This document shows positions 34,279 to 46,704 of a DNA stretch of 64,000 bases, piece by piece. The notes under the pieces were generated by a model. The model did no database searches, was not told the origin of the DNA, and saw only the letters and a program-made list of their open reading frames with translations. The DNA comes from Limanda limanda (Eukaryota > Chordata > Actinopteri > Pleuronectiformes > Pleuronectidae), in assembly GCF_963576545.1 (NCBI RefSeq), contig NC_083646.1, positions 11,738,991 through 11,802,990 of the forward strand, read 5' to 3'. The translations under genes and the position numbers were made by a program. How positions within the stretch are numbered: the first letter of the stretch is position 1; every line of letters starts with the position of its first letter.

Positions 34279-36113
34279 TTTATTACAAAAACCAGACATT
34301 CTCTCATTTAACATTTCATATACAGTTTATTTATATATTTGTGTTTAATGAGTGATAAAATTTCACATATTTGAAAAAAAAAGAAACCCGGATACAGAGA
34401 GCGACCAAAAAGTTTTTTTAACAACATAGACGACACAGTCACCAACATATTTTGAAGATAAAAACTGGACATTAATGGACATGGGTTTACATACAATTAC
34501 ATAATTTGTCAGTTAGTGTGCAAGTGTTACACACAAACTATAGAAAACTGTAATAAAAAGGGTCCAATTTAAACTAATACCACAAATTAAAAACTAAATA
34601 TGTTTCAATGCGTCATATTTCATCACACAACATTCTTCTAAAATACAAACTTACCAAAAATTGATTGTATAACACAGGTGGTCGGATCTCGTTGGCAAAT
34701 ATTCAGTCCTCGTCCAAATGTTAGTCACATGAGGACAAAACACTCAACACTTTTTGGACATTTTCACTTTTATATCTTCTGTTTATTCCATATCAATCCT
34801 GAATACCCTGATCAAACCTTTAATTAGATACCAATCAGAAGATGGTAATGGACAATTCAAGTTATCATTCAAAGTTTTGAAATAACAAAGTACTACGGAA
34901 ATTTTCAAGGAAATCATCACATGACTACCACATCTCTCCAATTCAAAATAACATGTAGGAAAACATTTATAACAACAATAGAGAATGGCTTAAAAGTACA
35001 TCATTCCTGCTTGTTAATTATTGCTGAGTGATTACTTCTTTTTTTTGATTTACAAAAGGAGTACAAAAATCCCATACTTGGTACAGGTTAATGCAGGATG
35101 ACAGAAAGACGTCAAGCAATTCCGAAAACCCTATGACTGTATTAAAACTTGATAATGATACTGTACGCATCCATTAAACATACACACACACACATGCATA
35201 GTGTATATATATGTAAATATACATATATATAAATGTAGGCAAAGAAAAATAGATTATACATTTCCACCGGGCACCTAGACCAACAGTATACAGCCACTGT
35301 AACACCTTGTGTCTGTGTTATTAAAGTACATCATTCCATGAAGAAAAAGAAAAAACTTAAATGTTCCATAAGAGGAAAAAATGAAATAATAAAAAGTTAT
35401 AGGTGAAGCACATAGAAAACTGTACTCAATATAAACCTACACATTGTAGAAGCGCTTCATGAAAGCAGTGCTGACATGCAGAAACATGCTGTGGATTTCA
35501 AACTGCGAGTGACAGTGGTGGTTTGCGTGCGACAGCTGAGATTTTCTTTTAAAATCACCAAAGCTGTATATCCCTGCAATTTCCTGAGAGTTTAAATCAA
35601 CGATCGGGGTGATTTATCTACGTGCTAACGGGTAAAACAGCAAAATACACTCTTCATCAACGCCTGAGAAAACCAGGAATATATTACAATACAAGGCTTT
35701 TTCTTTGTGTTTACCAGAATGTGAGTGTGTTATTGTGCAGTCTACTCAAATGCATTTGTGATTGTGCGCTTTTATATATGTATTTATTTATATATATATA
35801 TCACATATCTACAATATAGGTTGTTGAGCTTTGGGTAGTGCTAGCTAGAGATGTCTCTTAGAATGGCTGTCTTATTGTTAAAATAATATTATTTTCATCA
35901 GTAGCAAATCCTTGATTGTCCTCTCCCATATATCTACAGTCAGGTAAATCCCACCATATTCAACTGGCCTGTGGCAGTGCAGTTGATGCCATGCAAAGCA
36001 AGGGAAGAGTGCTACTCTCAGGAGCAGGAAGAAAACAGGTAGAGAAGAGCAAAATATAAGAGAGTGTAAGGGCAAGAACTGTTAGGACAAAGGTGTGAAC
36101 TGTATCGACTATG
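34279..36113 (-). other. Probable arnt 3' UTR with poly(A) signal at 34279-34284
   Basis: AATAAA on the minus strand at 34279-34284, about 1.8 kb beyond the arnt stop codon. The interval is AT-rich, has no other gene, and holds short AT/CA repeats at 35180-35240. Mammalian ARNT also has a long 3' UTR; the exact end here is inferred, and TTTATT motifs at other points could be used instead. Confidence 0.45.
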
Positions 36114-39100
36114 TCACTCATTAAACGAAGGGTAGATTGGAATCTCAAAGTCATCGCTGTTGAAGTTGGCAGGCTGGTCCAGCATGGACAACACATCCTG
36201 GAACAGATAAAAAAAGACAAGGCCAAGATTTATTATAAGTGATAAAACAAAAAGGGAGAGTAGAGCCAGATTGATTTTGTATCACTCACAGGAAACATGT
36301 CTTGCTGGTTGCCCTGAGCATGAGGATGCTGCTCTAAGTTACTCTGCGCATGTTGCTGGCCTTGCCACTGAGGCCACACTGCCTCCGCTGCTCTGGACGG
36401 AAACTGTGCCCCCGACTGAGAGCCGTCTGAAACAGAGAGCAGAGGGGTCAGAGGATGTACCTGTATAAACACACAGACATGGTTCAAACCATATCTGAGC
36501 ATACAACCTACCATAGCCATTGGTGTTGAGGCTGGCACGAGCATTAATTTGTGGGTAGTCTGCCCCGCTGGTGGGGGTGGGAGCAGCACCTGCAGGCATC
36601 TGGCCAAAAGAGTTTGAAGAGCCGCCTCCAAATCCTCCCATGGGAGCAAACGGAGGAGACATGGTCTTTGCTGCCTGGGGAGCCACCTGTTGGTAAGAAT
36701 TAAAAGAGCAACTCTGTTTATTGACTTAAAGTAAAGTAGGGTCGATGCTAAATAATTAAATATGTGGTCAGTAACTGGCAGGAAGACAAAAACGTGTCGT
36801 TATATCAGTAAGTATATCACCGTTGCTTCCTTTGTGAATAAAGATTGATTTAAAATGTTAACACAGATGAGATAAATGGGAGCATGACTCCTGTCGTGCT
36901 ATGTTACCTGGTTATTAAATTGTGGTCTTGCTCCGGGTCCAGCTCCAGGCCATCCTACTACTGGTCCTGCAAGGAGGGGACTCCCAGTGCTGGACGGGGT
37001 GACCGACTGCGGGACTCCATTCTGACGGGACATCTGAGCCAGCATCTGTCCTGCTGAGTGAGCTGGCTGTGTCATCTGTGGAGTCATGTTGACTTGCCTG
37101 CAGAGAAGAGTGAAGAGAGAGTGAGAGCTCTGTTAAAAATAAAAACAGACTCCGTTACATATCATGATAGAAACTCAGCTGAAATAAAAACAGAAAAACC
37201 TTCTTATAGAAAAAGAATGCGAGTAAATTTTAATAAAAATCATGGTAACAACTACCGGAAACATATCGTGCATGTTTTCAGGATTACACTCTGAAGAAAC
37301 AACGATTTATAGCAGATGAGGGAAGCTTTTATTCTACTACAGCTGGGAGAATTGGGTAATTTTCCCAAAGGGCTTTTGTTGTAAATCAGCCAAAACCTAC
37401 AGGTAAACAAGGTGGTAGCTCACATTAATGCAAGTTTATTAGTTCCCACAGCAGCCAGGAGTCACCGAGTTTACAGAGGATAATAATCACATTATCTCCA
37501 CGTCTCAACTTGTTATCTCAAGGTAACGAAATAACCTAATTAAGTCAGATCTCTAGATAACAGGATAAACTACAGGCACCTTCAAGCACTTGTTTCTGCT
37601 CCTTATCATGTTGCTTGTATAAGAGATGTAACTGACTTTCATTGCCAGAAAAGAGACCAAATAAATTGTGTAGTTTCCACAATAAACAGTGGAATGAGCC
37701 AAACACACCCTGAGGCAATAAAATAGAAGTGTTTACTTAAAAAATGCATTAGAGTATGTTTTGCCTGAGGATTAAGATCTGTTGTACATGAACATCAATC
37801 AGTCAACACGTTAACAGGCCTGGTGAGGTGAATCACATTGACTATCTTATTACAATGGCACCTGTCAACATGGGGCATATTAGACAAGTGAGCAGTTCAC
37901 TTTTTAAGCTGATGTGTTGGAAGCCGGAAAAATTAGCAAGCACAAGGATCTTAGTAACTCTGCCAAGGGCCAAATTTAAAGATTACTGGGTCAGCGGCTC
38001 TTTAACACAGCAGGTCTTATGGGATGTTCCCATGTGGAGTGGTTGGCACAAGGAAGAACAACTGGTGAACTGCCGACAGGGTCATGGAAGCGCAAGAATC
38101 CTTGTGGCCCTGTCCTACAGAACTACTGTTGTACAAACTGCTGAAAACGTTAATATTTGCCAAAGTTCATATCCACCCCACAAAGTCCTGGAAAAAGGTC
38201 TAATTATAAAAAACATGTATAGGCGGAGTACAGATGCATTTAAGTATGTGTTAATATCTTTGTTCCTCAGACCACAGGACACCTTCAAAGCTCTTGTGTC
38301 AACCAGTTGGTGCTTTTGGCAGCATGAGGTGAACCTACACAATATTATGCAGGTGTTTTTAAATGTGGTGGCAGCTCTTTGTAAGCACATGAGACTTCCT
38401 ACCTGTAAGCATCATTGGGTCGTCCTGCATTGAAGTTGTTGGCCTGAGGGTAAACCTGTGCGGAGGGAGTGGAGGTGGAGGACATGCCCTTCGTCTGATC
38501 TGGGCCTTGGAAAAGGGAGGAGTAGAGCTCTGGCTTCTCAAGGGTCTTGCTGTGGTCTGGACCTGCAGCTGGGACAGGCTGTACCGGCTGGACTGGCATC
38601 TGAGGACCAGCAAAATCCTTAGTGAGCGATCACACTCCAGAACTCTATAAGTGTCTCGGTGCTGGAGAAAATATCCGACACAACCGAAAAGTTTAAGTGT
38701 CTGGTTCTGGTGAATTTGATGCGTTTACAGAGGTCGGCAAATATGGCGGCGTAGTCAAATGCATGTGTAGTTATTCATATTGAAAAAGGAATTCACAATG
38801 TAGGAGGATGCAATCATAGTTGGAGGAACCTAAACTGCCAACCTCGGTCAAAAAAGGGAACAAATCCTCAGACAGTACAGAAGTATTGTATGTGAATGTA
38901 CATGATAATCCACAATGAGCAAAAGCTTTGTTGAGTTAGCATCAAGTGAAACAGGTTTTTCTTTGTTTTCATTTTTGTTTCAGCAGGAATATTTATTATT
39001 TGCATGTTTGTGGTTTTGCAGTAGTAATTATGAAACCTTCAAAACTGTAACCTACAGTCACATTGTAGGACCTAAAAATCAATAAAGAAAAATATGTTTA

Positions 39101-42100
39101 TGTTTTTTAGGATATGTGATCAGTGTTGTTTCAGTGTATCTCTCTTAAGAATTTTTTACTCCGCTTTGTGTTTACCTTATGAATATTGTGTTGTACTACC
39201 CATGGGGAAGTACAATGTTGTTCTCTCACTGGTGGTACATGTTTTCCTCTTTATTAGGAACAATGTAACCACAGTTCTGTTAAAATAAACAGTAAGTAGT
39301 CTATGCTTCAATTGGACTGGACATGTATATCCATGGGTCCGCACATGTGTGGTCTAACCTGTGAGAGGGCAATCGGCCCCGCTTCATACAGCCCGTCTCT
39401 GGCTCCGCCTCCCTCCAGCTCGGCCTGCTGCTGCTGTTGGAACTGCCTGGAAAAGGCAAAGCAGGTGCTGAGTAAAAGTCTATTATAATAGTCCCATCAC
39501 CATTTCCATGCCTCCACTGTTGAGTGAGAAATCCCAAACACCTTCTGATAAAACAACCCACCACCGGTCACCATGGCAACATAAAAAGAGAAAGGGGGAC
39601 AAAGGAGGAAGAGTGTGACAAGCTCCAGCCGAGAAACACCTGCTATATAAACACTGTACAAACCACTAACATGCTACATCACCTTTTACATTTGTATGTG
39701 TTTACTACTTACTATTGGAAAACTATAACACATGCTTCTTATTAGACAACAGTTCTATTTTTTTTCAACGCTACAGTGGAACAGAGACACCTAAAATGAG
39801 AAAAGAATTCCTCAGGGTGGGAAATGATAACAAAAACAAAGGGTCTATAGTTGGCTAGTAACAGCAGTAGTCTCCCATGAAGAAGCAGCCCCCGTTCTCC
39901 CATGCAGGGGAACAATAGTCAGGTCAGGCCTGGTCTCACCTGATGGCCACCTGCCCCGGGCTGAGCACAACAGGAAGGCAGCTTGGGCTGCTCTGACCCA
40001 GGGAAGGGGGCAGCATGCCCCCTGGGGAGGAGATGGGGGTGAGGGGGTCCTGAGTCGAGTTTCTACTGCCCCACAATTAGAGATGGGTGCAAAGGAGAGG
40101 TGTAGGGAGAGAGCGATCAGTGTGTGGTTTATTTAAAGTAGTTTTGGTAATGTTGAAAGTGGAATTGGGGATTGAGGGAGGACAGGTAAGCATTCAGACG
40201 GACGGATCTTTCCAGGATCTTACAGTTATATTTCACCAAATCAGTTCTTTCATTGTGTGCAGTCATTTATTGTGTAATAAGGTTGTGTAATCACCGGTAA
40301 TGGTAAAAGTATTTCTACTAAGATTGACTCACTTGACGTTGACATTGGTACAGATGATATACTCAATCTCCTCTGAGAAAGGGTTCTGGAAGGTGAAGGA
40401 GCTCGTTCTCATCCAGATCCATTCTCTCGATTTTGAGCGGAACCGAAACATCACTGACAAAACCTGACCCTTCAGCTTCAACACCTGAGGACACACGTGC
40501 AACCTTTCAAACAGTGGTAATGTTGTGTTTACACAATAACACAATAATCTAGTATACTGACAGATATCAGGTTAAACCTTCAAAAATATATTACAGCTTG
40601 AATGTAGAAGAATCTGTTGAACTGTGGGAACTGACTGAAGCGTCTTAAGATCAGTTTCCGTTCTGGTTTGACTTTACTTCCTATTTTACAGTAAATAGAA
40701 GGTTGCAGTGAGTAGTGAACTTTTGTTCATCCTGCTGCACAGTAACTTTCCCCATGCCTCAGATGTGGTCAGCAGCTGGTGCTTAAGATATCAAATGTGA
40801 AAATGAGACAAGTAACCTAAAGGTTTAAAGGAAGAAGGAAGTCTACACTCTCACTTAGTACGTTGAGTTGACATTAGCCATGACTAACGTAACTCAACCA
40901 AAACAGTGCAGCTGTGTAACTTGAGTCTCAATCTGGGTCACTTAAGTGCCAGGGTTTGACAAGGAATAAAAAATAAAAAATATGATAAATCTTTTTCCGC
41001 TGTGTCAATTTTGATACTATTTTATTTTGATTCTGACAATGTTGTAGCATAAGTTACACAAGTTAAAATTTGACCTCAAAAAGTGGCATAATCCTACCTG
41101 TTGAAAGCTGTCTCTCAGTAAGCCCTGGTCTTCAGGGTGGGCGAACTCCAAAATATGCTTACCGAGCAAATCCTGCAACATCAGCAGATAACACAAGAAT
41201 AATAAGCATAGAAAACACAAACGCCGTCGGAATTAGAAATTTCCACCAGTTGTGAAGCGTACCTGCGGCTGGTAGCCGACAGTGGCCATGCAGCGGTGGT
41301 CTACAAAGGTGAACATGCCCTGGCAATTATGGCGCGAGATGAACTCAACTGGAACACTGATACTGTTGATGTCTGTGTCACCTGGGCAACAAGTCACCTG
41401 AAGAGGAAGAAAGGTCCAGTTTAAAAATAAATGTAAGGACCTGCAGGAGCCACACTGCATGACTTCATAACTTCACAAGAATGAGTTTCTAGTTCTCATT
41501 CAAAGGTCGTTAATATCATCACTGCTTTGAAACTCCGCAAATCATGCAAATATTTCAAAATACAACATAAACAAATACTATCACTACATCTATTATACCT
41601 GTAATCTCCCAATGGCAACAAGACAGTAGCGACTCCCCTGAGTGTTGTCTGCTTCATTATCAGTTAGTGATACTCCTAAAACATAAACACACATTGAAGT
41701 ATAACTCGTCATTTCCAGGTCCTGGGCATATGATGAAGCAAAAGTAACAGAGATGAAGATGATCCTAAAAAAAAGCTTTAAGTTTTACCTGCGGGGGGCC
41801 AAGACTTGATGTATCCTGTACAGTGGACCACTACATACTGGGGCTCCCCTTCCTTGGCTGCACCCAAACCGTTTCTGAGGTAACAAAGGAAAATTCAATT
41901 ACCATCGACATGCTACTTGGCTACCCTACATATACTGATGTGGAATAATAATGAACAAATTATAAAGAATACCTCAATAGTTTGGATTTGCTCACCTGTT
42001 TCTATTCCGAAGGAAATTAAGTCTGTTCATGGACATTGGTTCCACTGGACATGAACCACATCTTCAAACACAAACAGGCAACCAAATGAGCAATTTACAC

Positions 42101-44882
42101 ATCTTGGCACAAATCACAGATTAAATATTAAAGTGCACGATTAATTTGATTATGAGCCGTACCTCATTCTGCAGATGAATGAGCGACGGGCCCCCATACT
42201 CATTCTTGCTGATGACGGCTGACCTTCCTTCTTCACTGTTCCAGTCTTTAAGTCCAACATCCTCCCTTTGAAGGCAAACCAGTGCAATGAGTCAATCCTG
42301 TGTGTAATGGGGTGCATATGTGTCTGCTACGACCTGTTTGTGTATGGTTTATACCTGTGTTGTTATTCTCTGCAGTGGAGAGCTGCTCCCTGAGCTTTTC
42401 TGTGTCATCTTGGTGGAGCTGATCATACAAGGAAGAGCCGAGCCATTCAGACTGTGCCTGGTTGAGGACGGGTGTCACAGAGTCTGAGACGTAAACAATG
42501 CGGCCGGTCTCACACGACACCACGAACAGGAAGCCATCGGCTGCCTCCAGGATGAGGTGCTTCAGTTCCTTCAGACAGAAAGCATCACAGACGGGCTCAG
42601 CAGTGGGGAGGCTTGATCATCGAGCATATTCCTCCACATGTGTAAATTATAATGTTTTCTCGAATCTCAGAAAAGCCCTAGTCCTTTATATCTTGGTCCT
42701 TATCATGACTATGTTGTCTGTAAGAGGGTCTTACAAATTGTCTGTTTTACATCTGACCACCCTTCTATTTCTACAGGTCTCTCTGTAGGTTGCTTATACC
42801 TGGTCAGTGAGAAAGGAAGGTTTGTACGACCCATCTGCATTGGTATTGCCACTTCCTCGCAGAGATTTCATATGGGACACTGCCATTCGTAAGATGGTAA
42901 GTTTGTCTGGTTTCCGTGCCAGAGCGCTGCACGTGGGCACCATGTCGGACAATTCTGTGATGTAGGCGGTCATCTTGTTCCGCCTCCGCCTCTCAATCTC
43001 ACTGTGGTTCTCCCTGGATGGAGGAAAACAAGGGAGGGATGCAAAGGTGGAGACGATATGTAGGATCAAGATGGGAGAAACAGCTAAGTGGACGACATGG
43101 TGTAGAGCTCAGAGTTAATTTTTCTAATGCAACTATGCCAATCTGGAAAAGGAGATGGGCATGAGAGAAGGTGAGCGACGTAATGGACGCATAACACAAA
43201 GTGTCGTCAGTGATCAAACTGACAGTGAGAAAACAAGAGATTCTGGTCTGTCGAGACCAGTCGGTGTGACAAAGGAGAGCAAGTGCAAAAAGAGAAAGAC
43301 CCTTCAGATGTCCTGAGAGGGGAGGGGGGGAGAGAAGAGAAGAGGATTACCAAAGTGAATGAAGACCCCGTCTCACACGAAGCATAGTTGTTAGTGACAC
43401 AAATCACAGTGGCGGGTTAAGACAGACAACAAGCAGCCGTGGTGCAAAGAAGCAAAGCATTCTGACAGGCACCAAGATCAGGTCCACAGTGCAGCGAAAT
43501 ATTCCGGTAATGCTGTGCTGTCAAAAAACGATGTGCTAGGGCTCCATCAGGACAGGACAGGATCAGTGCATTTAATACTGATATGGATACAAGCAGGAGA
43601 GGAAGCCTTCCATAGCGGTACAGGCCAATCCTGGCTAGTTTGTCCTTATCTGCAAAACTCTGATCTTCTTCCAAATACTTGGTTATGAAACCAACCTGCT
43701 AAAGCGCTGGTGCCAAAAAAATCTCGACCAAAGTAGAAAAAGAAGTGTTGGAGTAAAAAAAATTGTTGGATAGAGAGAGAGAGGATTACTTCCCTAACTG
43801 CCCTCAACTCACTCACATCTAGTTCTCATCAGTAATCCTCCTACCTGGCAAAGCGCTCTTTGTCATTGCCGTTGCCACCTGAATCATCATCGCACCTGAG
43901 GAAGAAGAGAAAAACACTCCATGAAGTCTCAGCAGCCTGGACAGTCTAACAATGACATGACAGAGCAACTCGTCCCACTTGGGTGAAAAGAAACACAAGG
44001 GAGACAAATGTACCTGAACAACTTGCTTCCGTCGTCATCGTCGAAGTCTGGCCTGCAGTTGTGGAGAAGTGAGACACACATGAGAGGCGTCAGACAAACA
44101 GATATGTTCAACACAAGTCAGCAAAAAATGAAAACATCTCACAACACAGACAGCCCAGGAACTAGAACTAACACTAACACACTCTGACACACACACAGAC
44201 TTACGCAGCTCGTCTCTTGGTCCCTTTTGGCACAACAGCCCCTCCACCTGCTTGGGTCCCACTGGCCCCCATACCCAGATCCGGGTCTGGGTCTGGTAAC
44301 TCTATTAATAACACAGAGGCGCACAGACAGAGGTGATCACTTATTGTGCCACAAAGGGAAACTAAGCTCTTACTCGGAGCCAATGTTCAAATGCCACATT
44401 AAAAATGCATGACAGAGCTCTGATTCACAATGTTAAAGCATTCAGTTAACACCAACTATTCCCTGAATCGTGATTTGTGGTTTGTTGAGGCAGGCACGAC
44501 CCTGAGCTAACGCTGAAGCTACATGTAGCCCGGAGATGTCACGCTTTAGAGCAGAAAACAGACACATTAGCTCGCCTGGATTTAGCTTCTCACCTCACGG
44601 AGCTAAAATAGAAACAAGGGAGCTGCCCACACAGTGTTTTAGCTGCTGTTGGCTGCCAGCTTCTAACCCAGCTCCCACTTATGCAACAACCAGCGAGCCT
44701 AGCTGGGGCATTAGCTCGGCTACTAAGCTAACTTAGCCGCTGCTGTCACGCTATGTTTCTGAAAGTGTCCGCTGGAGCCGAGCGGGGGAAAACACCGAGA
44801 ACCCGCTGACAGCCAGCCCCGGGACGAGGGCTGGAAGCCACCGGGGCCGGGAGAGCACTTTACCTGGGTCAGCAGAGGACAT
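36114..44882 (-). CDS. arnt: ARNT (HIF-1 beta), bHLH-PAS transcription factor
   Basis: ARNT is the obligate nuclear partner of AHR, HIF-alpha and SIM proteins. Twenty coding exons close in phase: 44882-44864, 44301-44205, 44052-44014, 43895-43845, 43013-42800, 42568-42355, 42265-42163, 42061-41996, 41874-41789, 41675-41599, 41397-41263, 41172-41098, 40484-40333, 40065-39940, 39446-39359, 38599-38403, 37097-36908, 36686-36512, 36426-36290 and 36197-36114; 774 residues (human 789). Seen: basic helix-loop-helix from about 70 ([14 protein letters not shown], then [20 protein letters not shown]); PAS-A beginning [15 protein letters not shown] with [16 protein letters not shown] with [19 protein letters not shown] and [15 protein letters not shown]; the following PAC-like [15 protein letters not shown]; then a Gln/Pro/Ser-rich C-terminal activation region ending [13 protein letters not shown], which matches the acidic end of ARNT (not the shorter ARNT2 end). 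All splice junctions are GT-AG. A 45-nt alternative exon appears decayed at 43631-43675. Confidence 0.96.
37815..38210 (+). mobile_element. Tc1-like transposon fossil in an arnt intron
   Basis: Plus-strand frame with decayed Tc1/mariner transposase N-terminus. Recognisable pieces in order: a phrase from the 5' leader of fish Tc1 elements (ACAATGGCACCTGTCAA), the helix-turn-helix region with the AKFK...GSLTQQV...WDVP pattern in place of the usual GQ...SK..G.. and the run [15 protein letters not shown], where active copies have a GRP-type hinge, then a [10 protein letters not shown] segment. No DDE catalytic part follows. Strand is opposite to arnt. Old and immobile. Family call rests on remembered consensus patterns. 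Confidence 0.65.
43631..43675 (-). pseudogene. Decayed 45-nt arnt cassette exon
   Basis: Minus strand, between arnt exons 43895-43845 and 43013-42800. It reads [14 protein letters not shown], clearly like the 15-residue segment (ADKERLAR ending) encoded by the alternative 45-nt exon of mammalian ARNT, and has the same length. But the base after its end is GATTGG where a GT donor is needed, and no AG lies at the position that would keep the phase. The flanking exons splice directly to each other in phase (both phase 2). Confidence 0.7.
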
Positions 44883-45230
44883 GTCCGACTGGAAGAACAT
44901 AAACAAACAACTTCAGCTGCGGGGGGGTAAAAAAAGAGACCTCAGCACCCCCGCCCCTCCCCCGCGCTAGCCAGCTAGCTCCCGGGCTAACAGCCTCCTC
45001 GCAGATTTCCTCTCGACTTCACTGCGGGGAACCACGACCGGTTCCACGGGCTCCCGAGGGCGAACACCACGGGGGGTAGCAGCGGATCCTCTCCTCCGGT
45101 CCCGGTTCCCCCGCTTTCTCTCGGTTTAAAGCCCTCTCGCTGGGTAAGATGGCGTTAGGGGCCAACGGAGCCACAGGCTGTCCACACTGGTTTCTCTCCT
45201 CCTCTCGATTGGACTCAGCAGCCAGATACA
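44700..45230 (-). promoter_or_regulatory. CpG-rich arnt promoter and 5' UTR
   Basis: Marked rise in G+C and CpG around the arnt first exon (ATG at 44882): GAGCCGAGCGGGG, CCGGGGCCGGG, CCCCGCGCTAGCC and others. No TATA box is obvious, as expected for a housekeeping CpG-island promoter. The exact start site cannot be placed. Confidence 0.6.
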
Positions 45231-45283
45231 CATGACGTGAAGTGTTGGGAAATCCGTGTGGTGCTCCGCCCAGCAGCGGAGTG

Positions 45284-45400
45284 TGAGGAGGAGGCAGGAG
45301 GCAGGGGGCAGGGGGCAGGGGGCAGGGGGCAGGGGGCAGGAGGCAGGAGGCAGGGGGCTGGGGGCAGGGGGCAGGAGGCAGGAGGCAGGAGGAGAGGAGA
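45284..45400. repeat. (GGCAGG)n G-rich minisatellite upstream of arnt
   Basis: About 16 imperfect units of GGCAGGA or GGCAGGG followed by GAGAGGAGAGGAG. Strong strand asymmetry (G-rich on plus). Sits about 0.4 kb upstream of the arnt ATG; capable of G-quadruplex formation by sequence pattern. Confidence 0.9.
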
Positions 45401-45691
45401 GGAGAGGAGAACTAAAGGTTCTGAGTTTATCTGAGTTTATCACTATGTGGACTGAGAGTGTCTGTGCAGGAAGTGTCCTCCGTCTGCTGTGATTCATGTT
45501 TTATAGATAGATTGATAGAATCCTTTAATAGTCCCACAGTGGGGAAATTTGAGGGTTTTACAGCAGCAGCGCAGGCACGGTGCAACAAGAGCAAAAGAAA
45601 GAGCAAAACAACATAGTAAAAAACAAAAACAACAATGAGCAAAAAGAAAAAAGTAAACAGTCAAAAAAGCAAATAAATAGTAAGTAGTAGA

Positions 45692-46704
45692 CAGTGGCGG
45701 CTGGTGACATTTTTTTTGGGGGGGGCGCACTTGGGCGGCGCGGTTTAAATAGCCCACCGCAATGAGAAAAAAAAAACTCCGGGGTGCTCCGGGGACCTCC
45801 GGTCCGGTCCCCGGACCGGGACGTCCCCGGGGACGTGCTCCTCCGGGACCGTCTCCGGGACGTCCCCGGGGACGTCCCGGTCCCCGGGGAGGTGCTTCGG
45901 GAGGTGCTCCGGTCCCGGTCTCCGGAGCACCGGAGGGAGGTGCACCCGGGAGGTGCTCCGGTCGCGTCCCGGTCGTCCCGGACGTCCCGGTCCCCGGGGA
46001 GGTGCTCCGGTGCTCCGGGAGGTGACCGAGACCGGGACGTCCCCGGGGACGGTCCCGGAGGAGCACGTCCCCATGCACGTTAACATGTGGTTAAAAATTT
46101 CAGCTGATTATTACTGATCGATAAAACTACACACACGACACAGTAAACAACAATGCTTCTATCTGTCCACTGTCTGTCCTCTACCTGTCTCACTCAGTGC
46201 TCCGGGACCGGAGCTGCACCTCCGTGCAGATTAAAAGTATCTGCTAACTATGCAGCTCCTGTAGATCAGTGATAAGGTCTCTGATTGGACAGTCCTGTCA
46301 GCATGATGTATAAGAAACCCTTTCATTGGCTGTAGGCGCAAGTGAAGTGCGCCCATGGCTCGAACTGTCATCCGCCATTGAGAAGCTGTCCTTGCTCAAA
46401 TGTTCCTGCCCCTTTTGTTGGCTTCCATAGACTTCCACTTGCCCGGCGCCCACAGGGAGGAGTGGCTTCTCTCTCAGTGATAACGAATGGCAAATATATT
46501 ACCAAATATAATATATTAAGTGGTTTTTGACAGGGGCTTACGGTCTCCGGCACACATTTAACGCCTTAAAACAGTACATTTCTTATTAAATTATTTGATA
46601 TATAATGTTTTTTGACATGTCATTTTTTTTTTTTTTTTTTTTTTTTCACCTCAAAATTGTAGGGTGGGCGGCGCCCCGGCGCCCTGTATGACGAACCGCC
46701 ACTG
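45692..46704. mobile_element. 1,013-bp hAT-type element with internal foldback
   Basis: Terminal inverted repeats CAGTGGCGG and CCGCCACTG, with an exact 8-bp target duplication GTAGTAGA at 45684-45691 and 46705-46712. This duplication length fits hAT. There is no transposase frame: the inside holds a GC-rich palindromic block (45781-46072), a unique AT-balanced part (46080-46540), a T-run (46624-46646) and a GGGGGGCGCA/GGCGGCGCCCCGG end motif. It is a non-autonomous (MITE-like) element inserted into the LINE fragment, so it is the younger of the two. Confidence 0.9.
45829..46072. repeat. GC-rich inverted repeat inside the hAT element
   Basis: A perfect 25-bp arm at 45829-45853 is the exact reverse complement of 46048-46072. 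Between and around the arms are many short self-complementary units such as GACGTCCCCGGGGACGTCC and CCGGTCCCCGGGGAGGTG. Expected to fold into a long stem. The Pro/Gly/Arg-rich frames on both strands here are artefacts of this composition. Confidence 0.92.

Noticed and set aside
37828..38433. 201-codon plus-strand open frame, possible intronic gene
   Set aside because: The first two thirds match a decayed Tc1-like transposase with changed key residues; no start context, promoter or splice evidence; kept as a mobile-element fossil.
43417..43674. 85-codon minus frame as a separate small gene
   Set aside because: Only its first 15 or so codons are meaningful, as the decayed arnt cassette exon; the rest reads intron.
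45494..46086. Long Pro/Gly/Arg-rich frames on both strands
   Set aside because: They lie in the GC-rich palindromic block of a hAT-type element; open on both strands because of composition and not coding.
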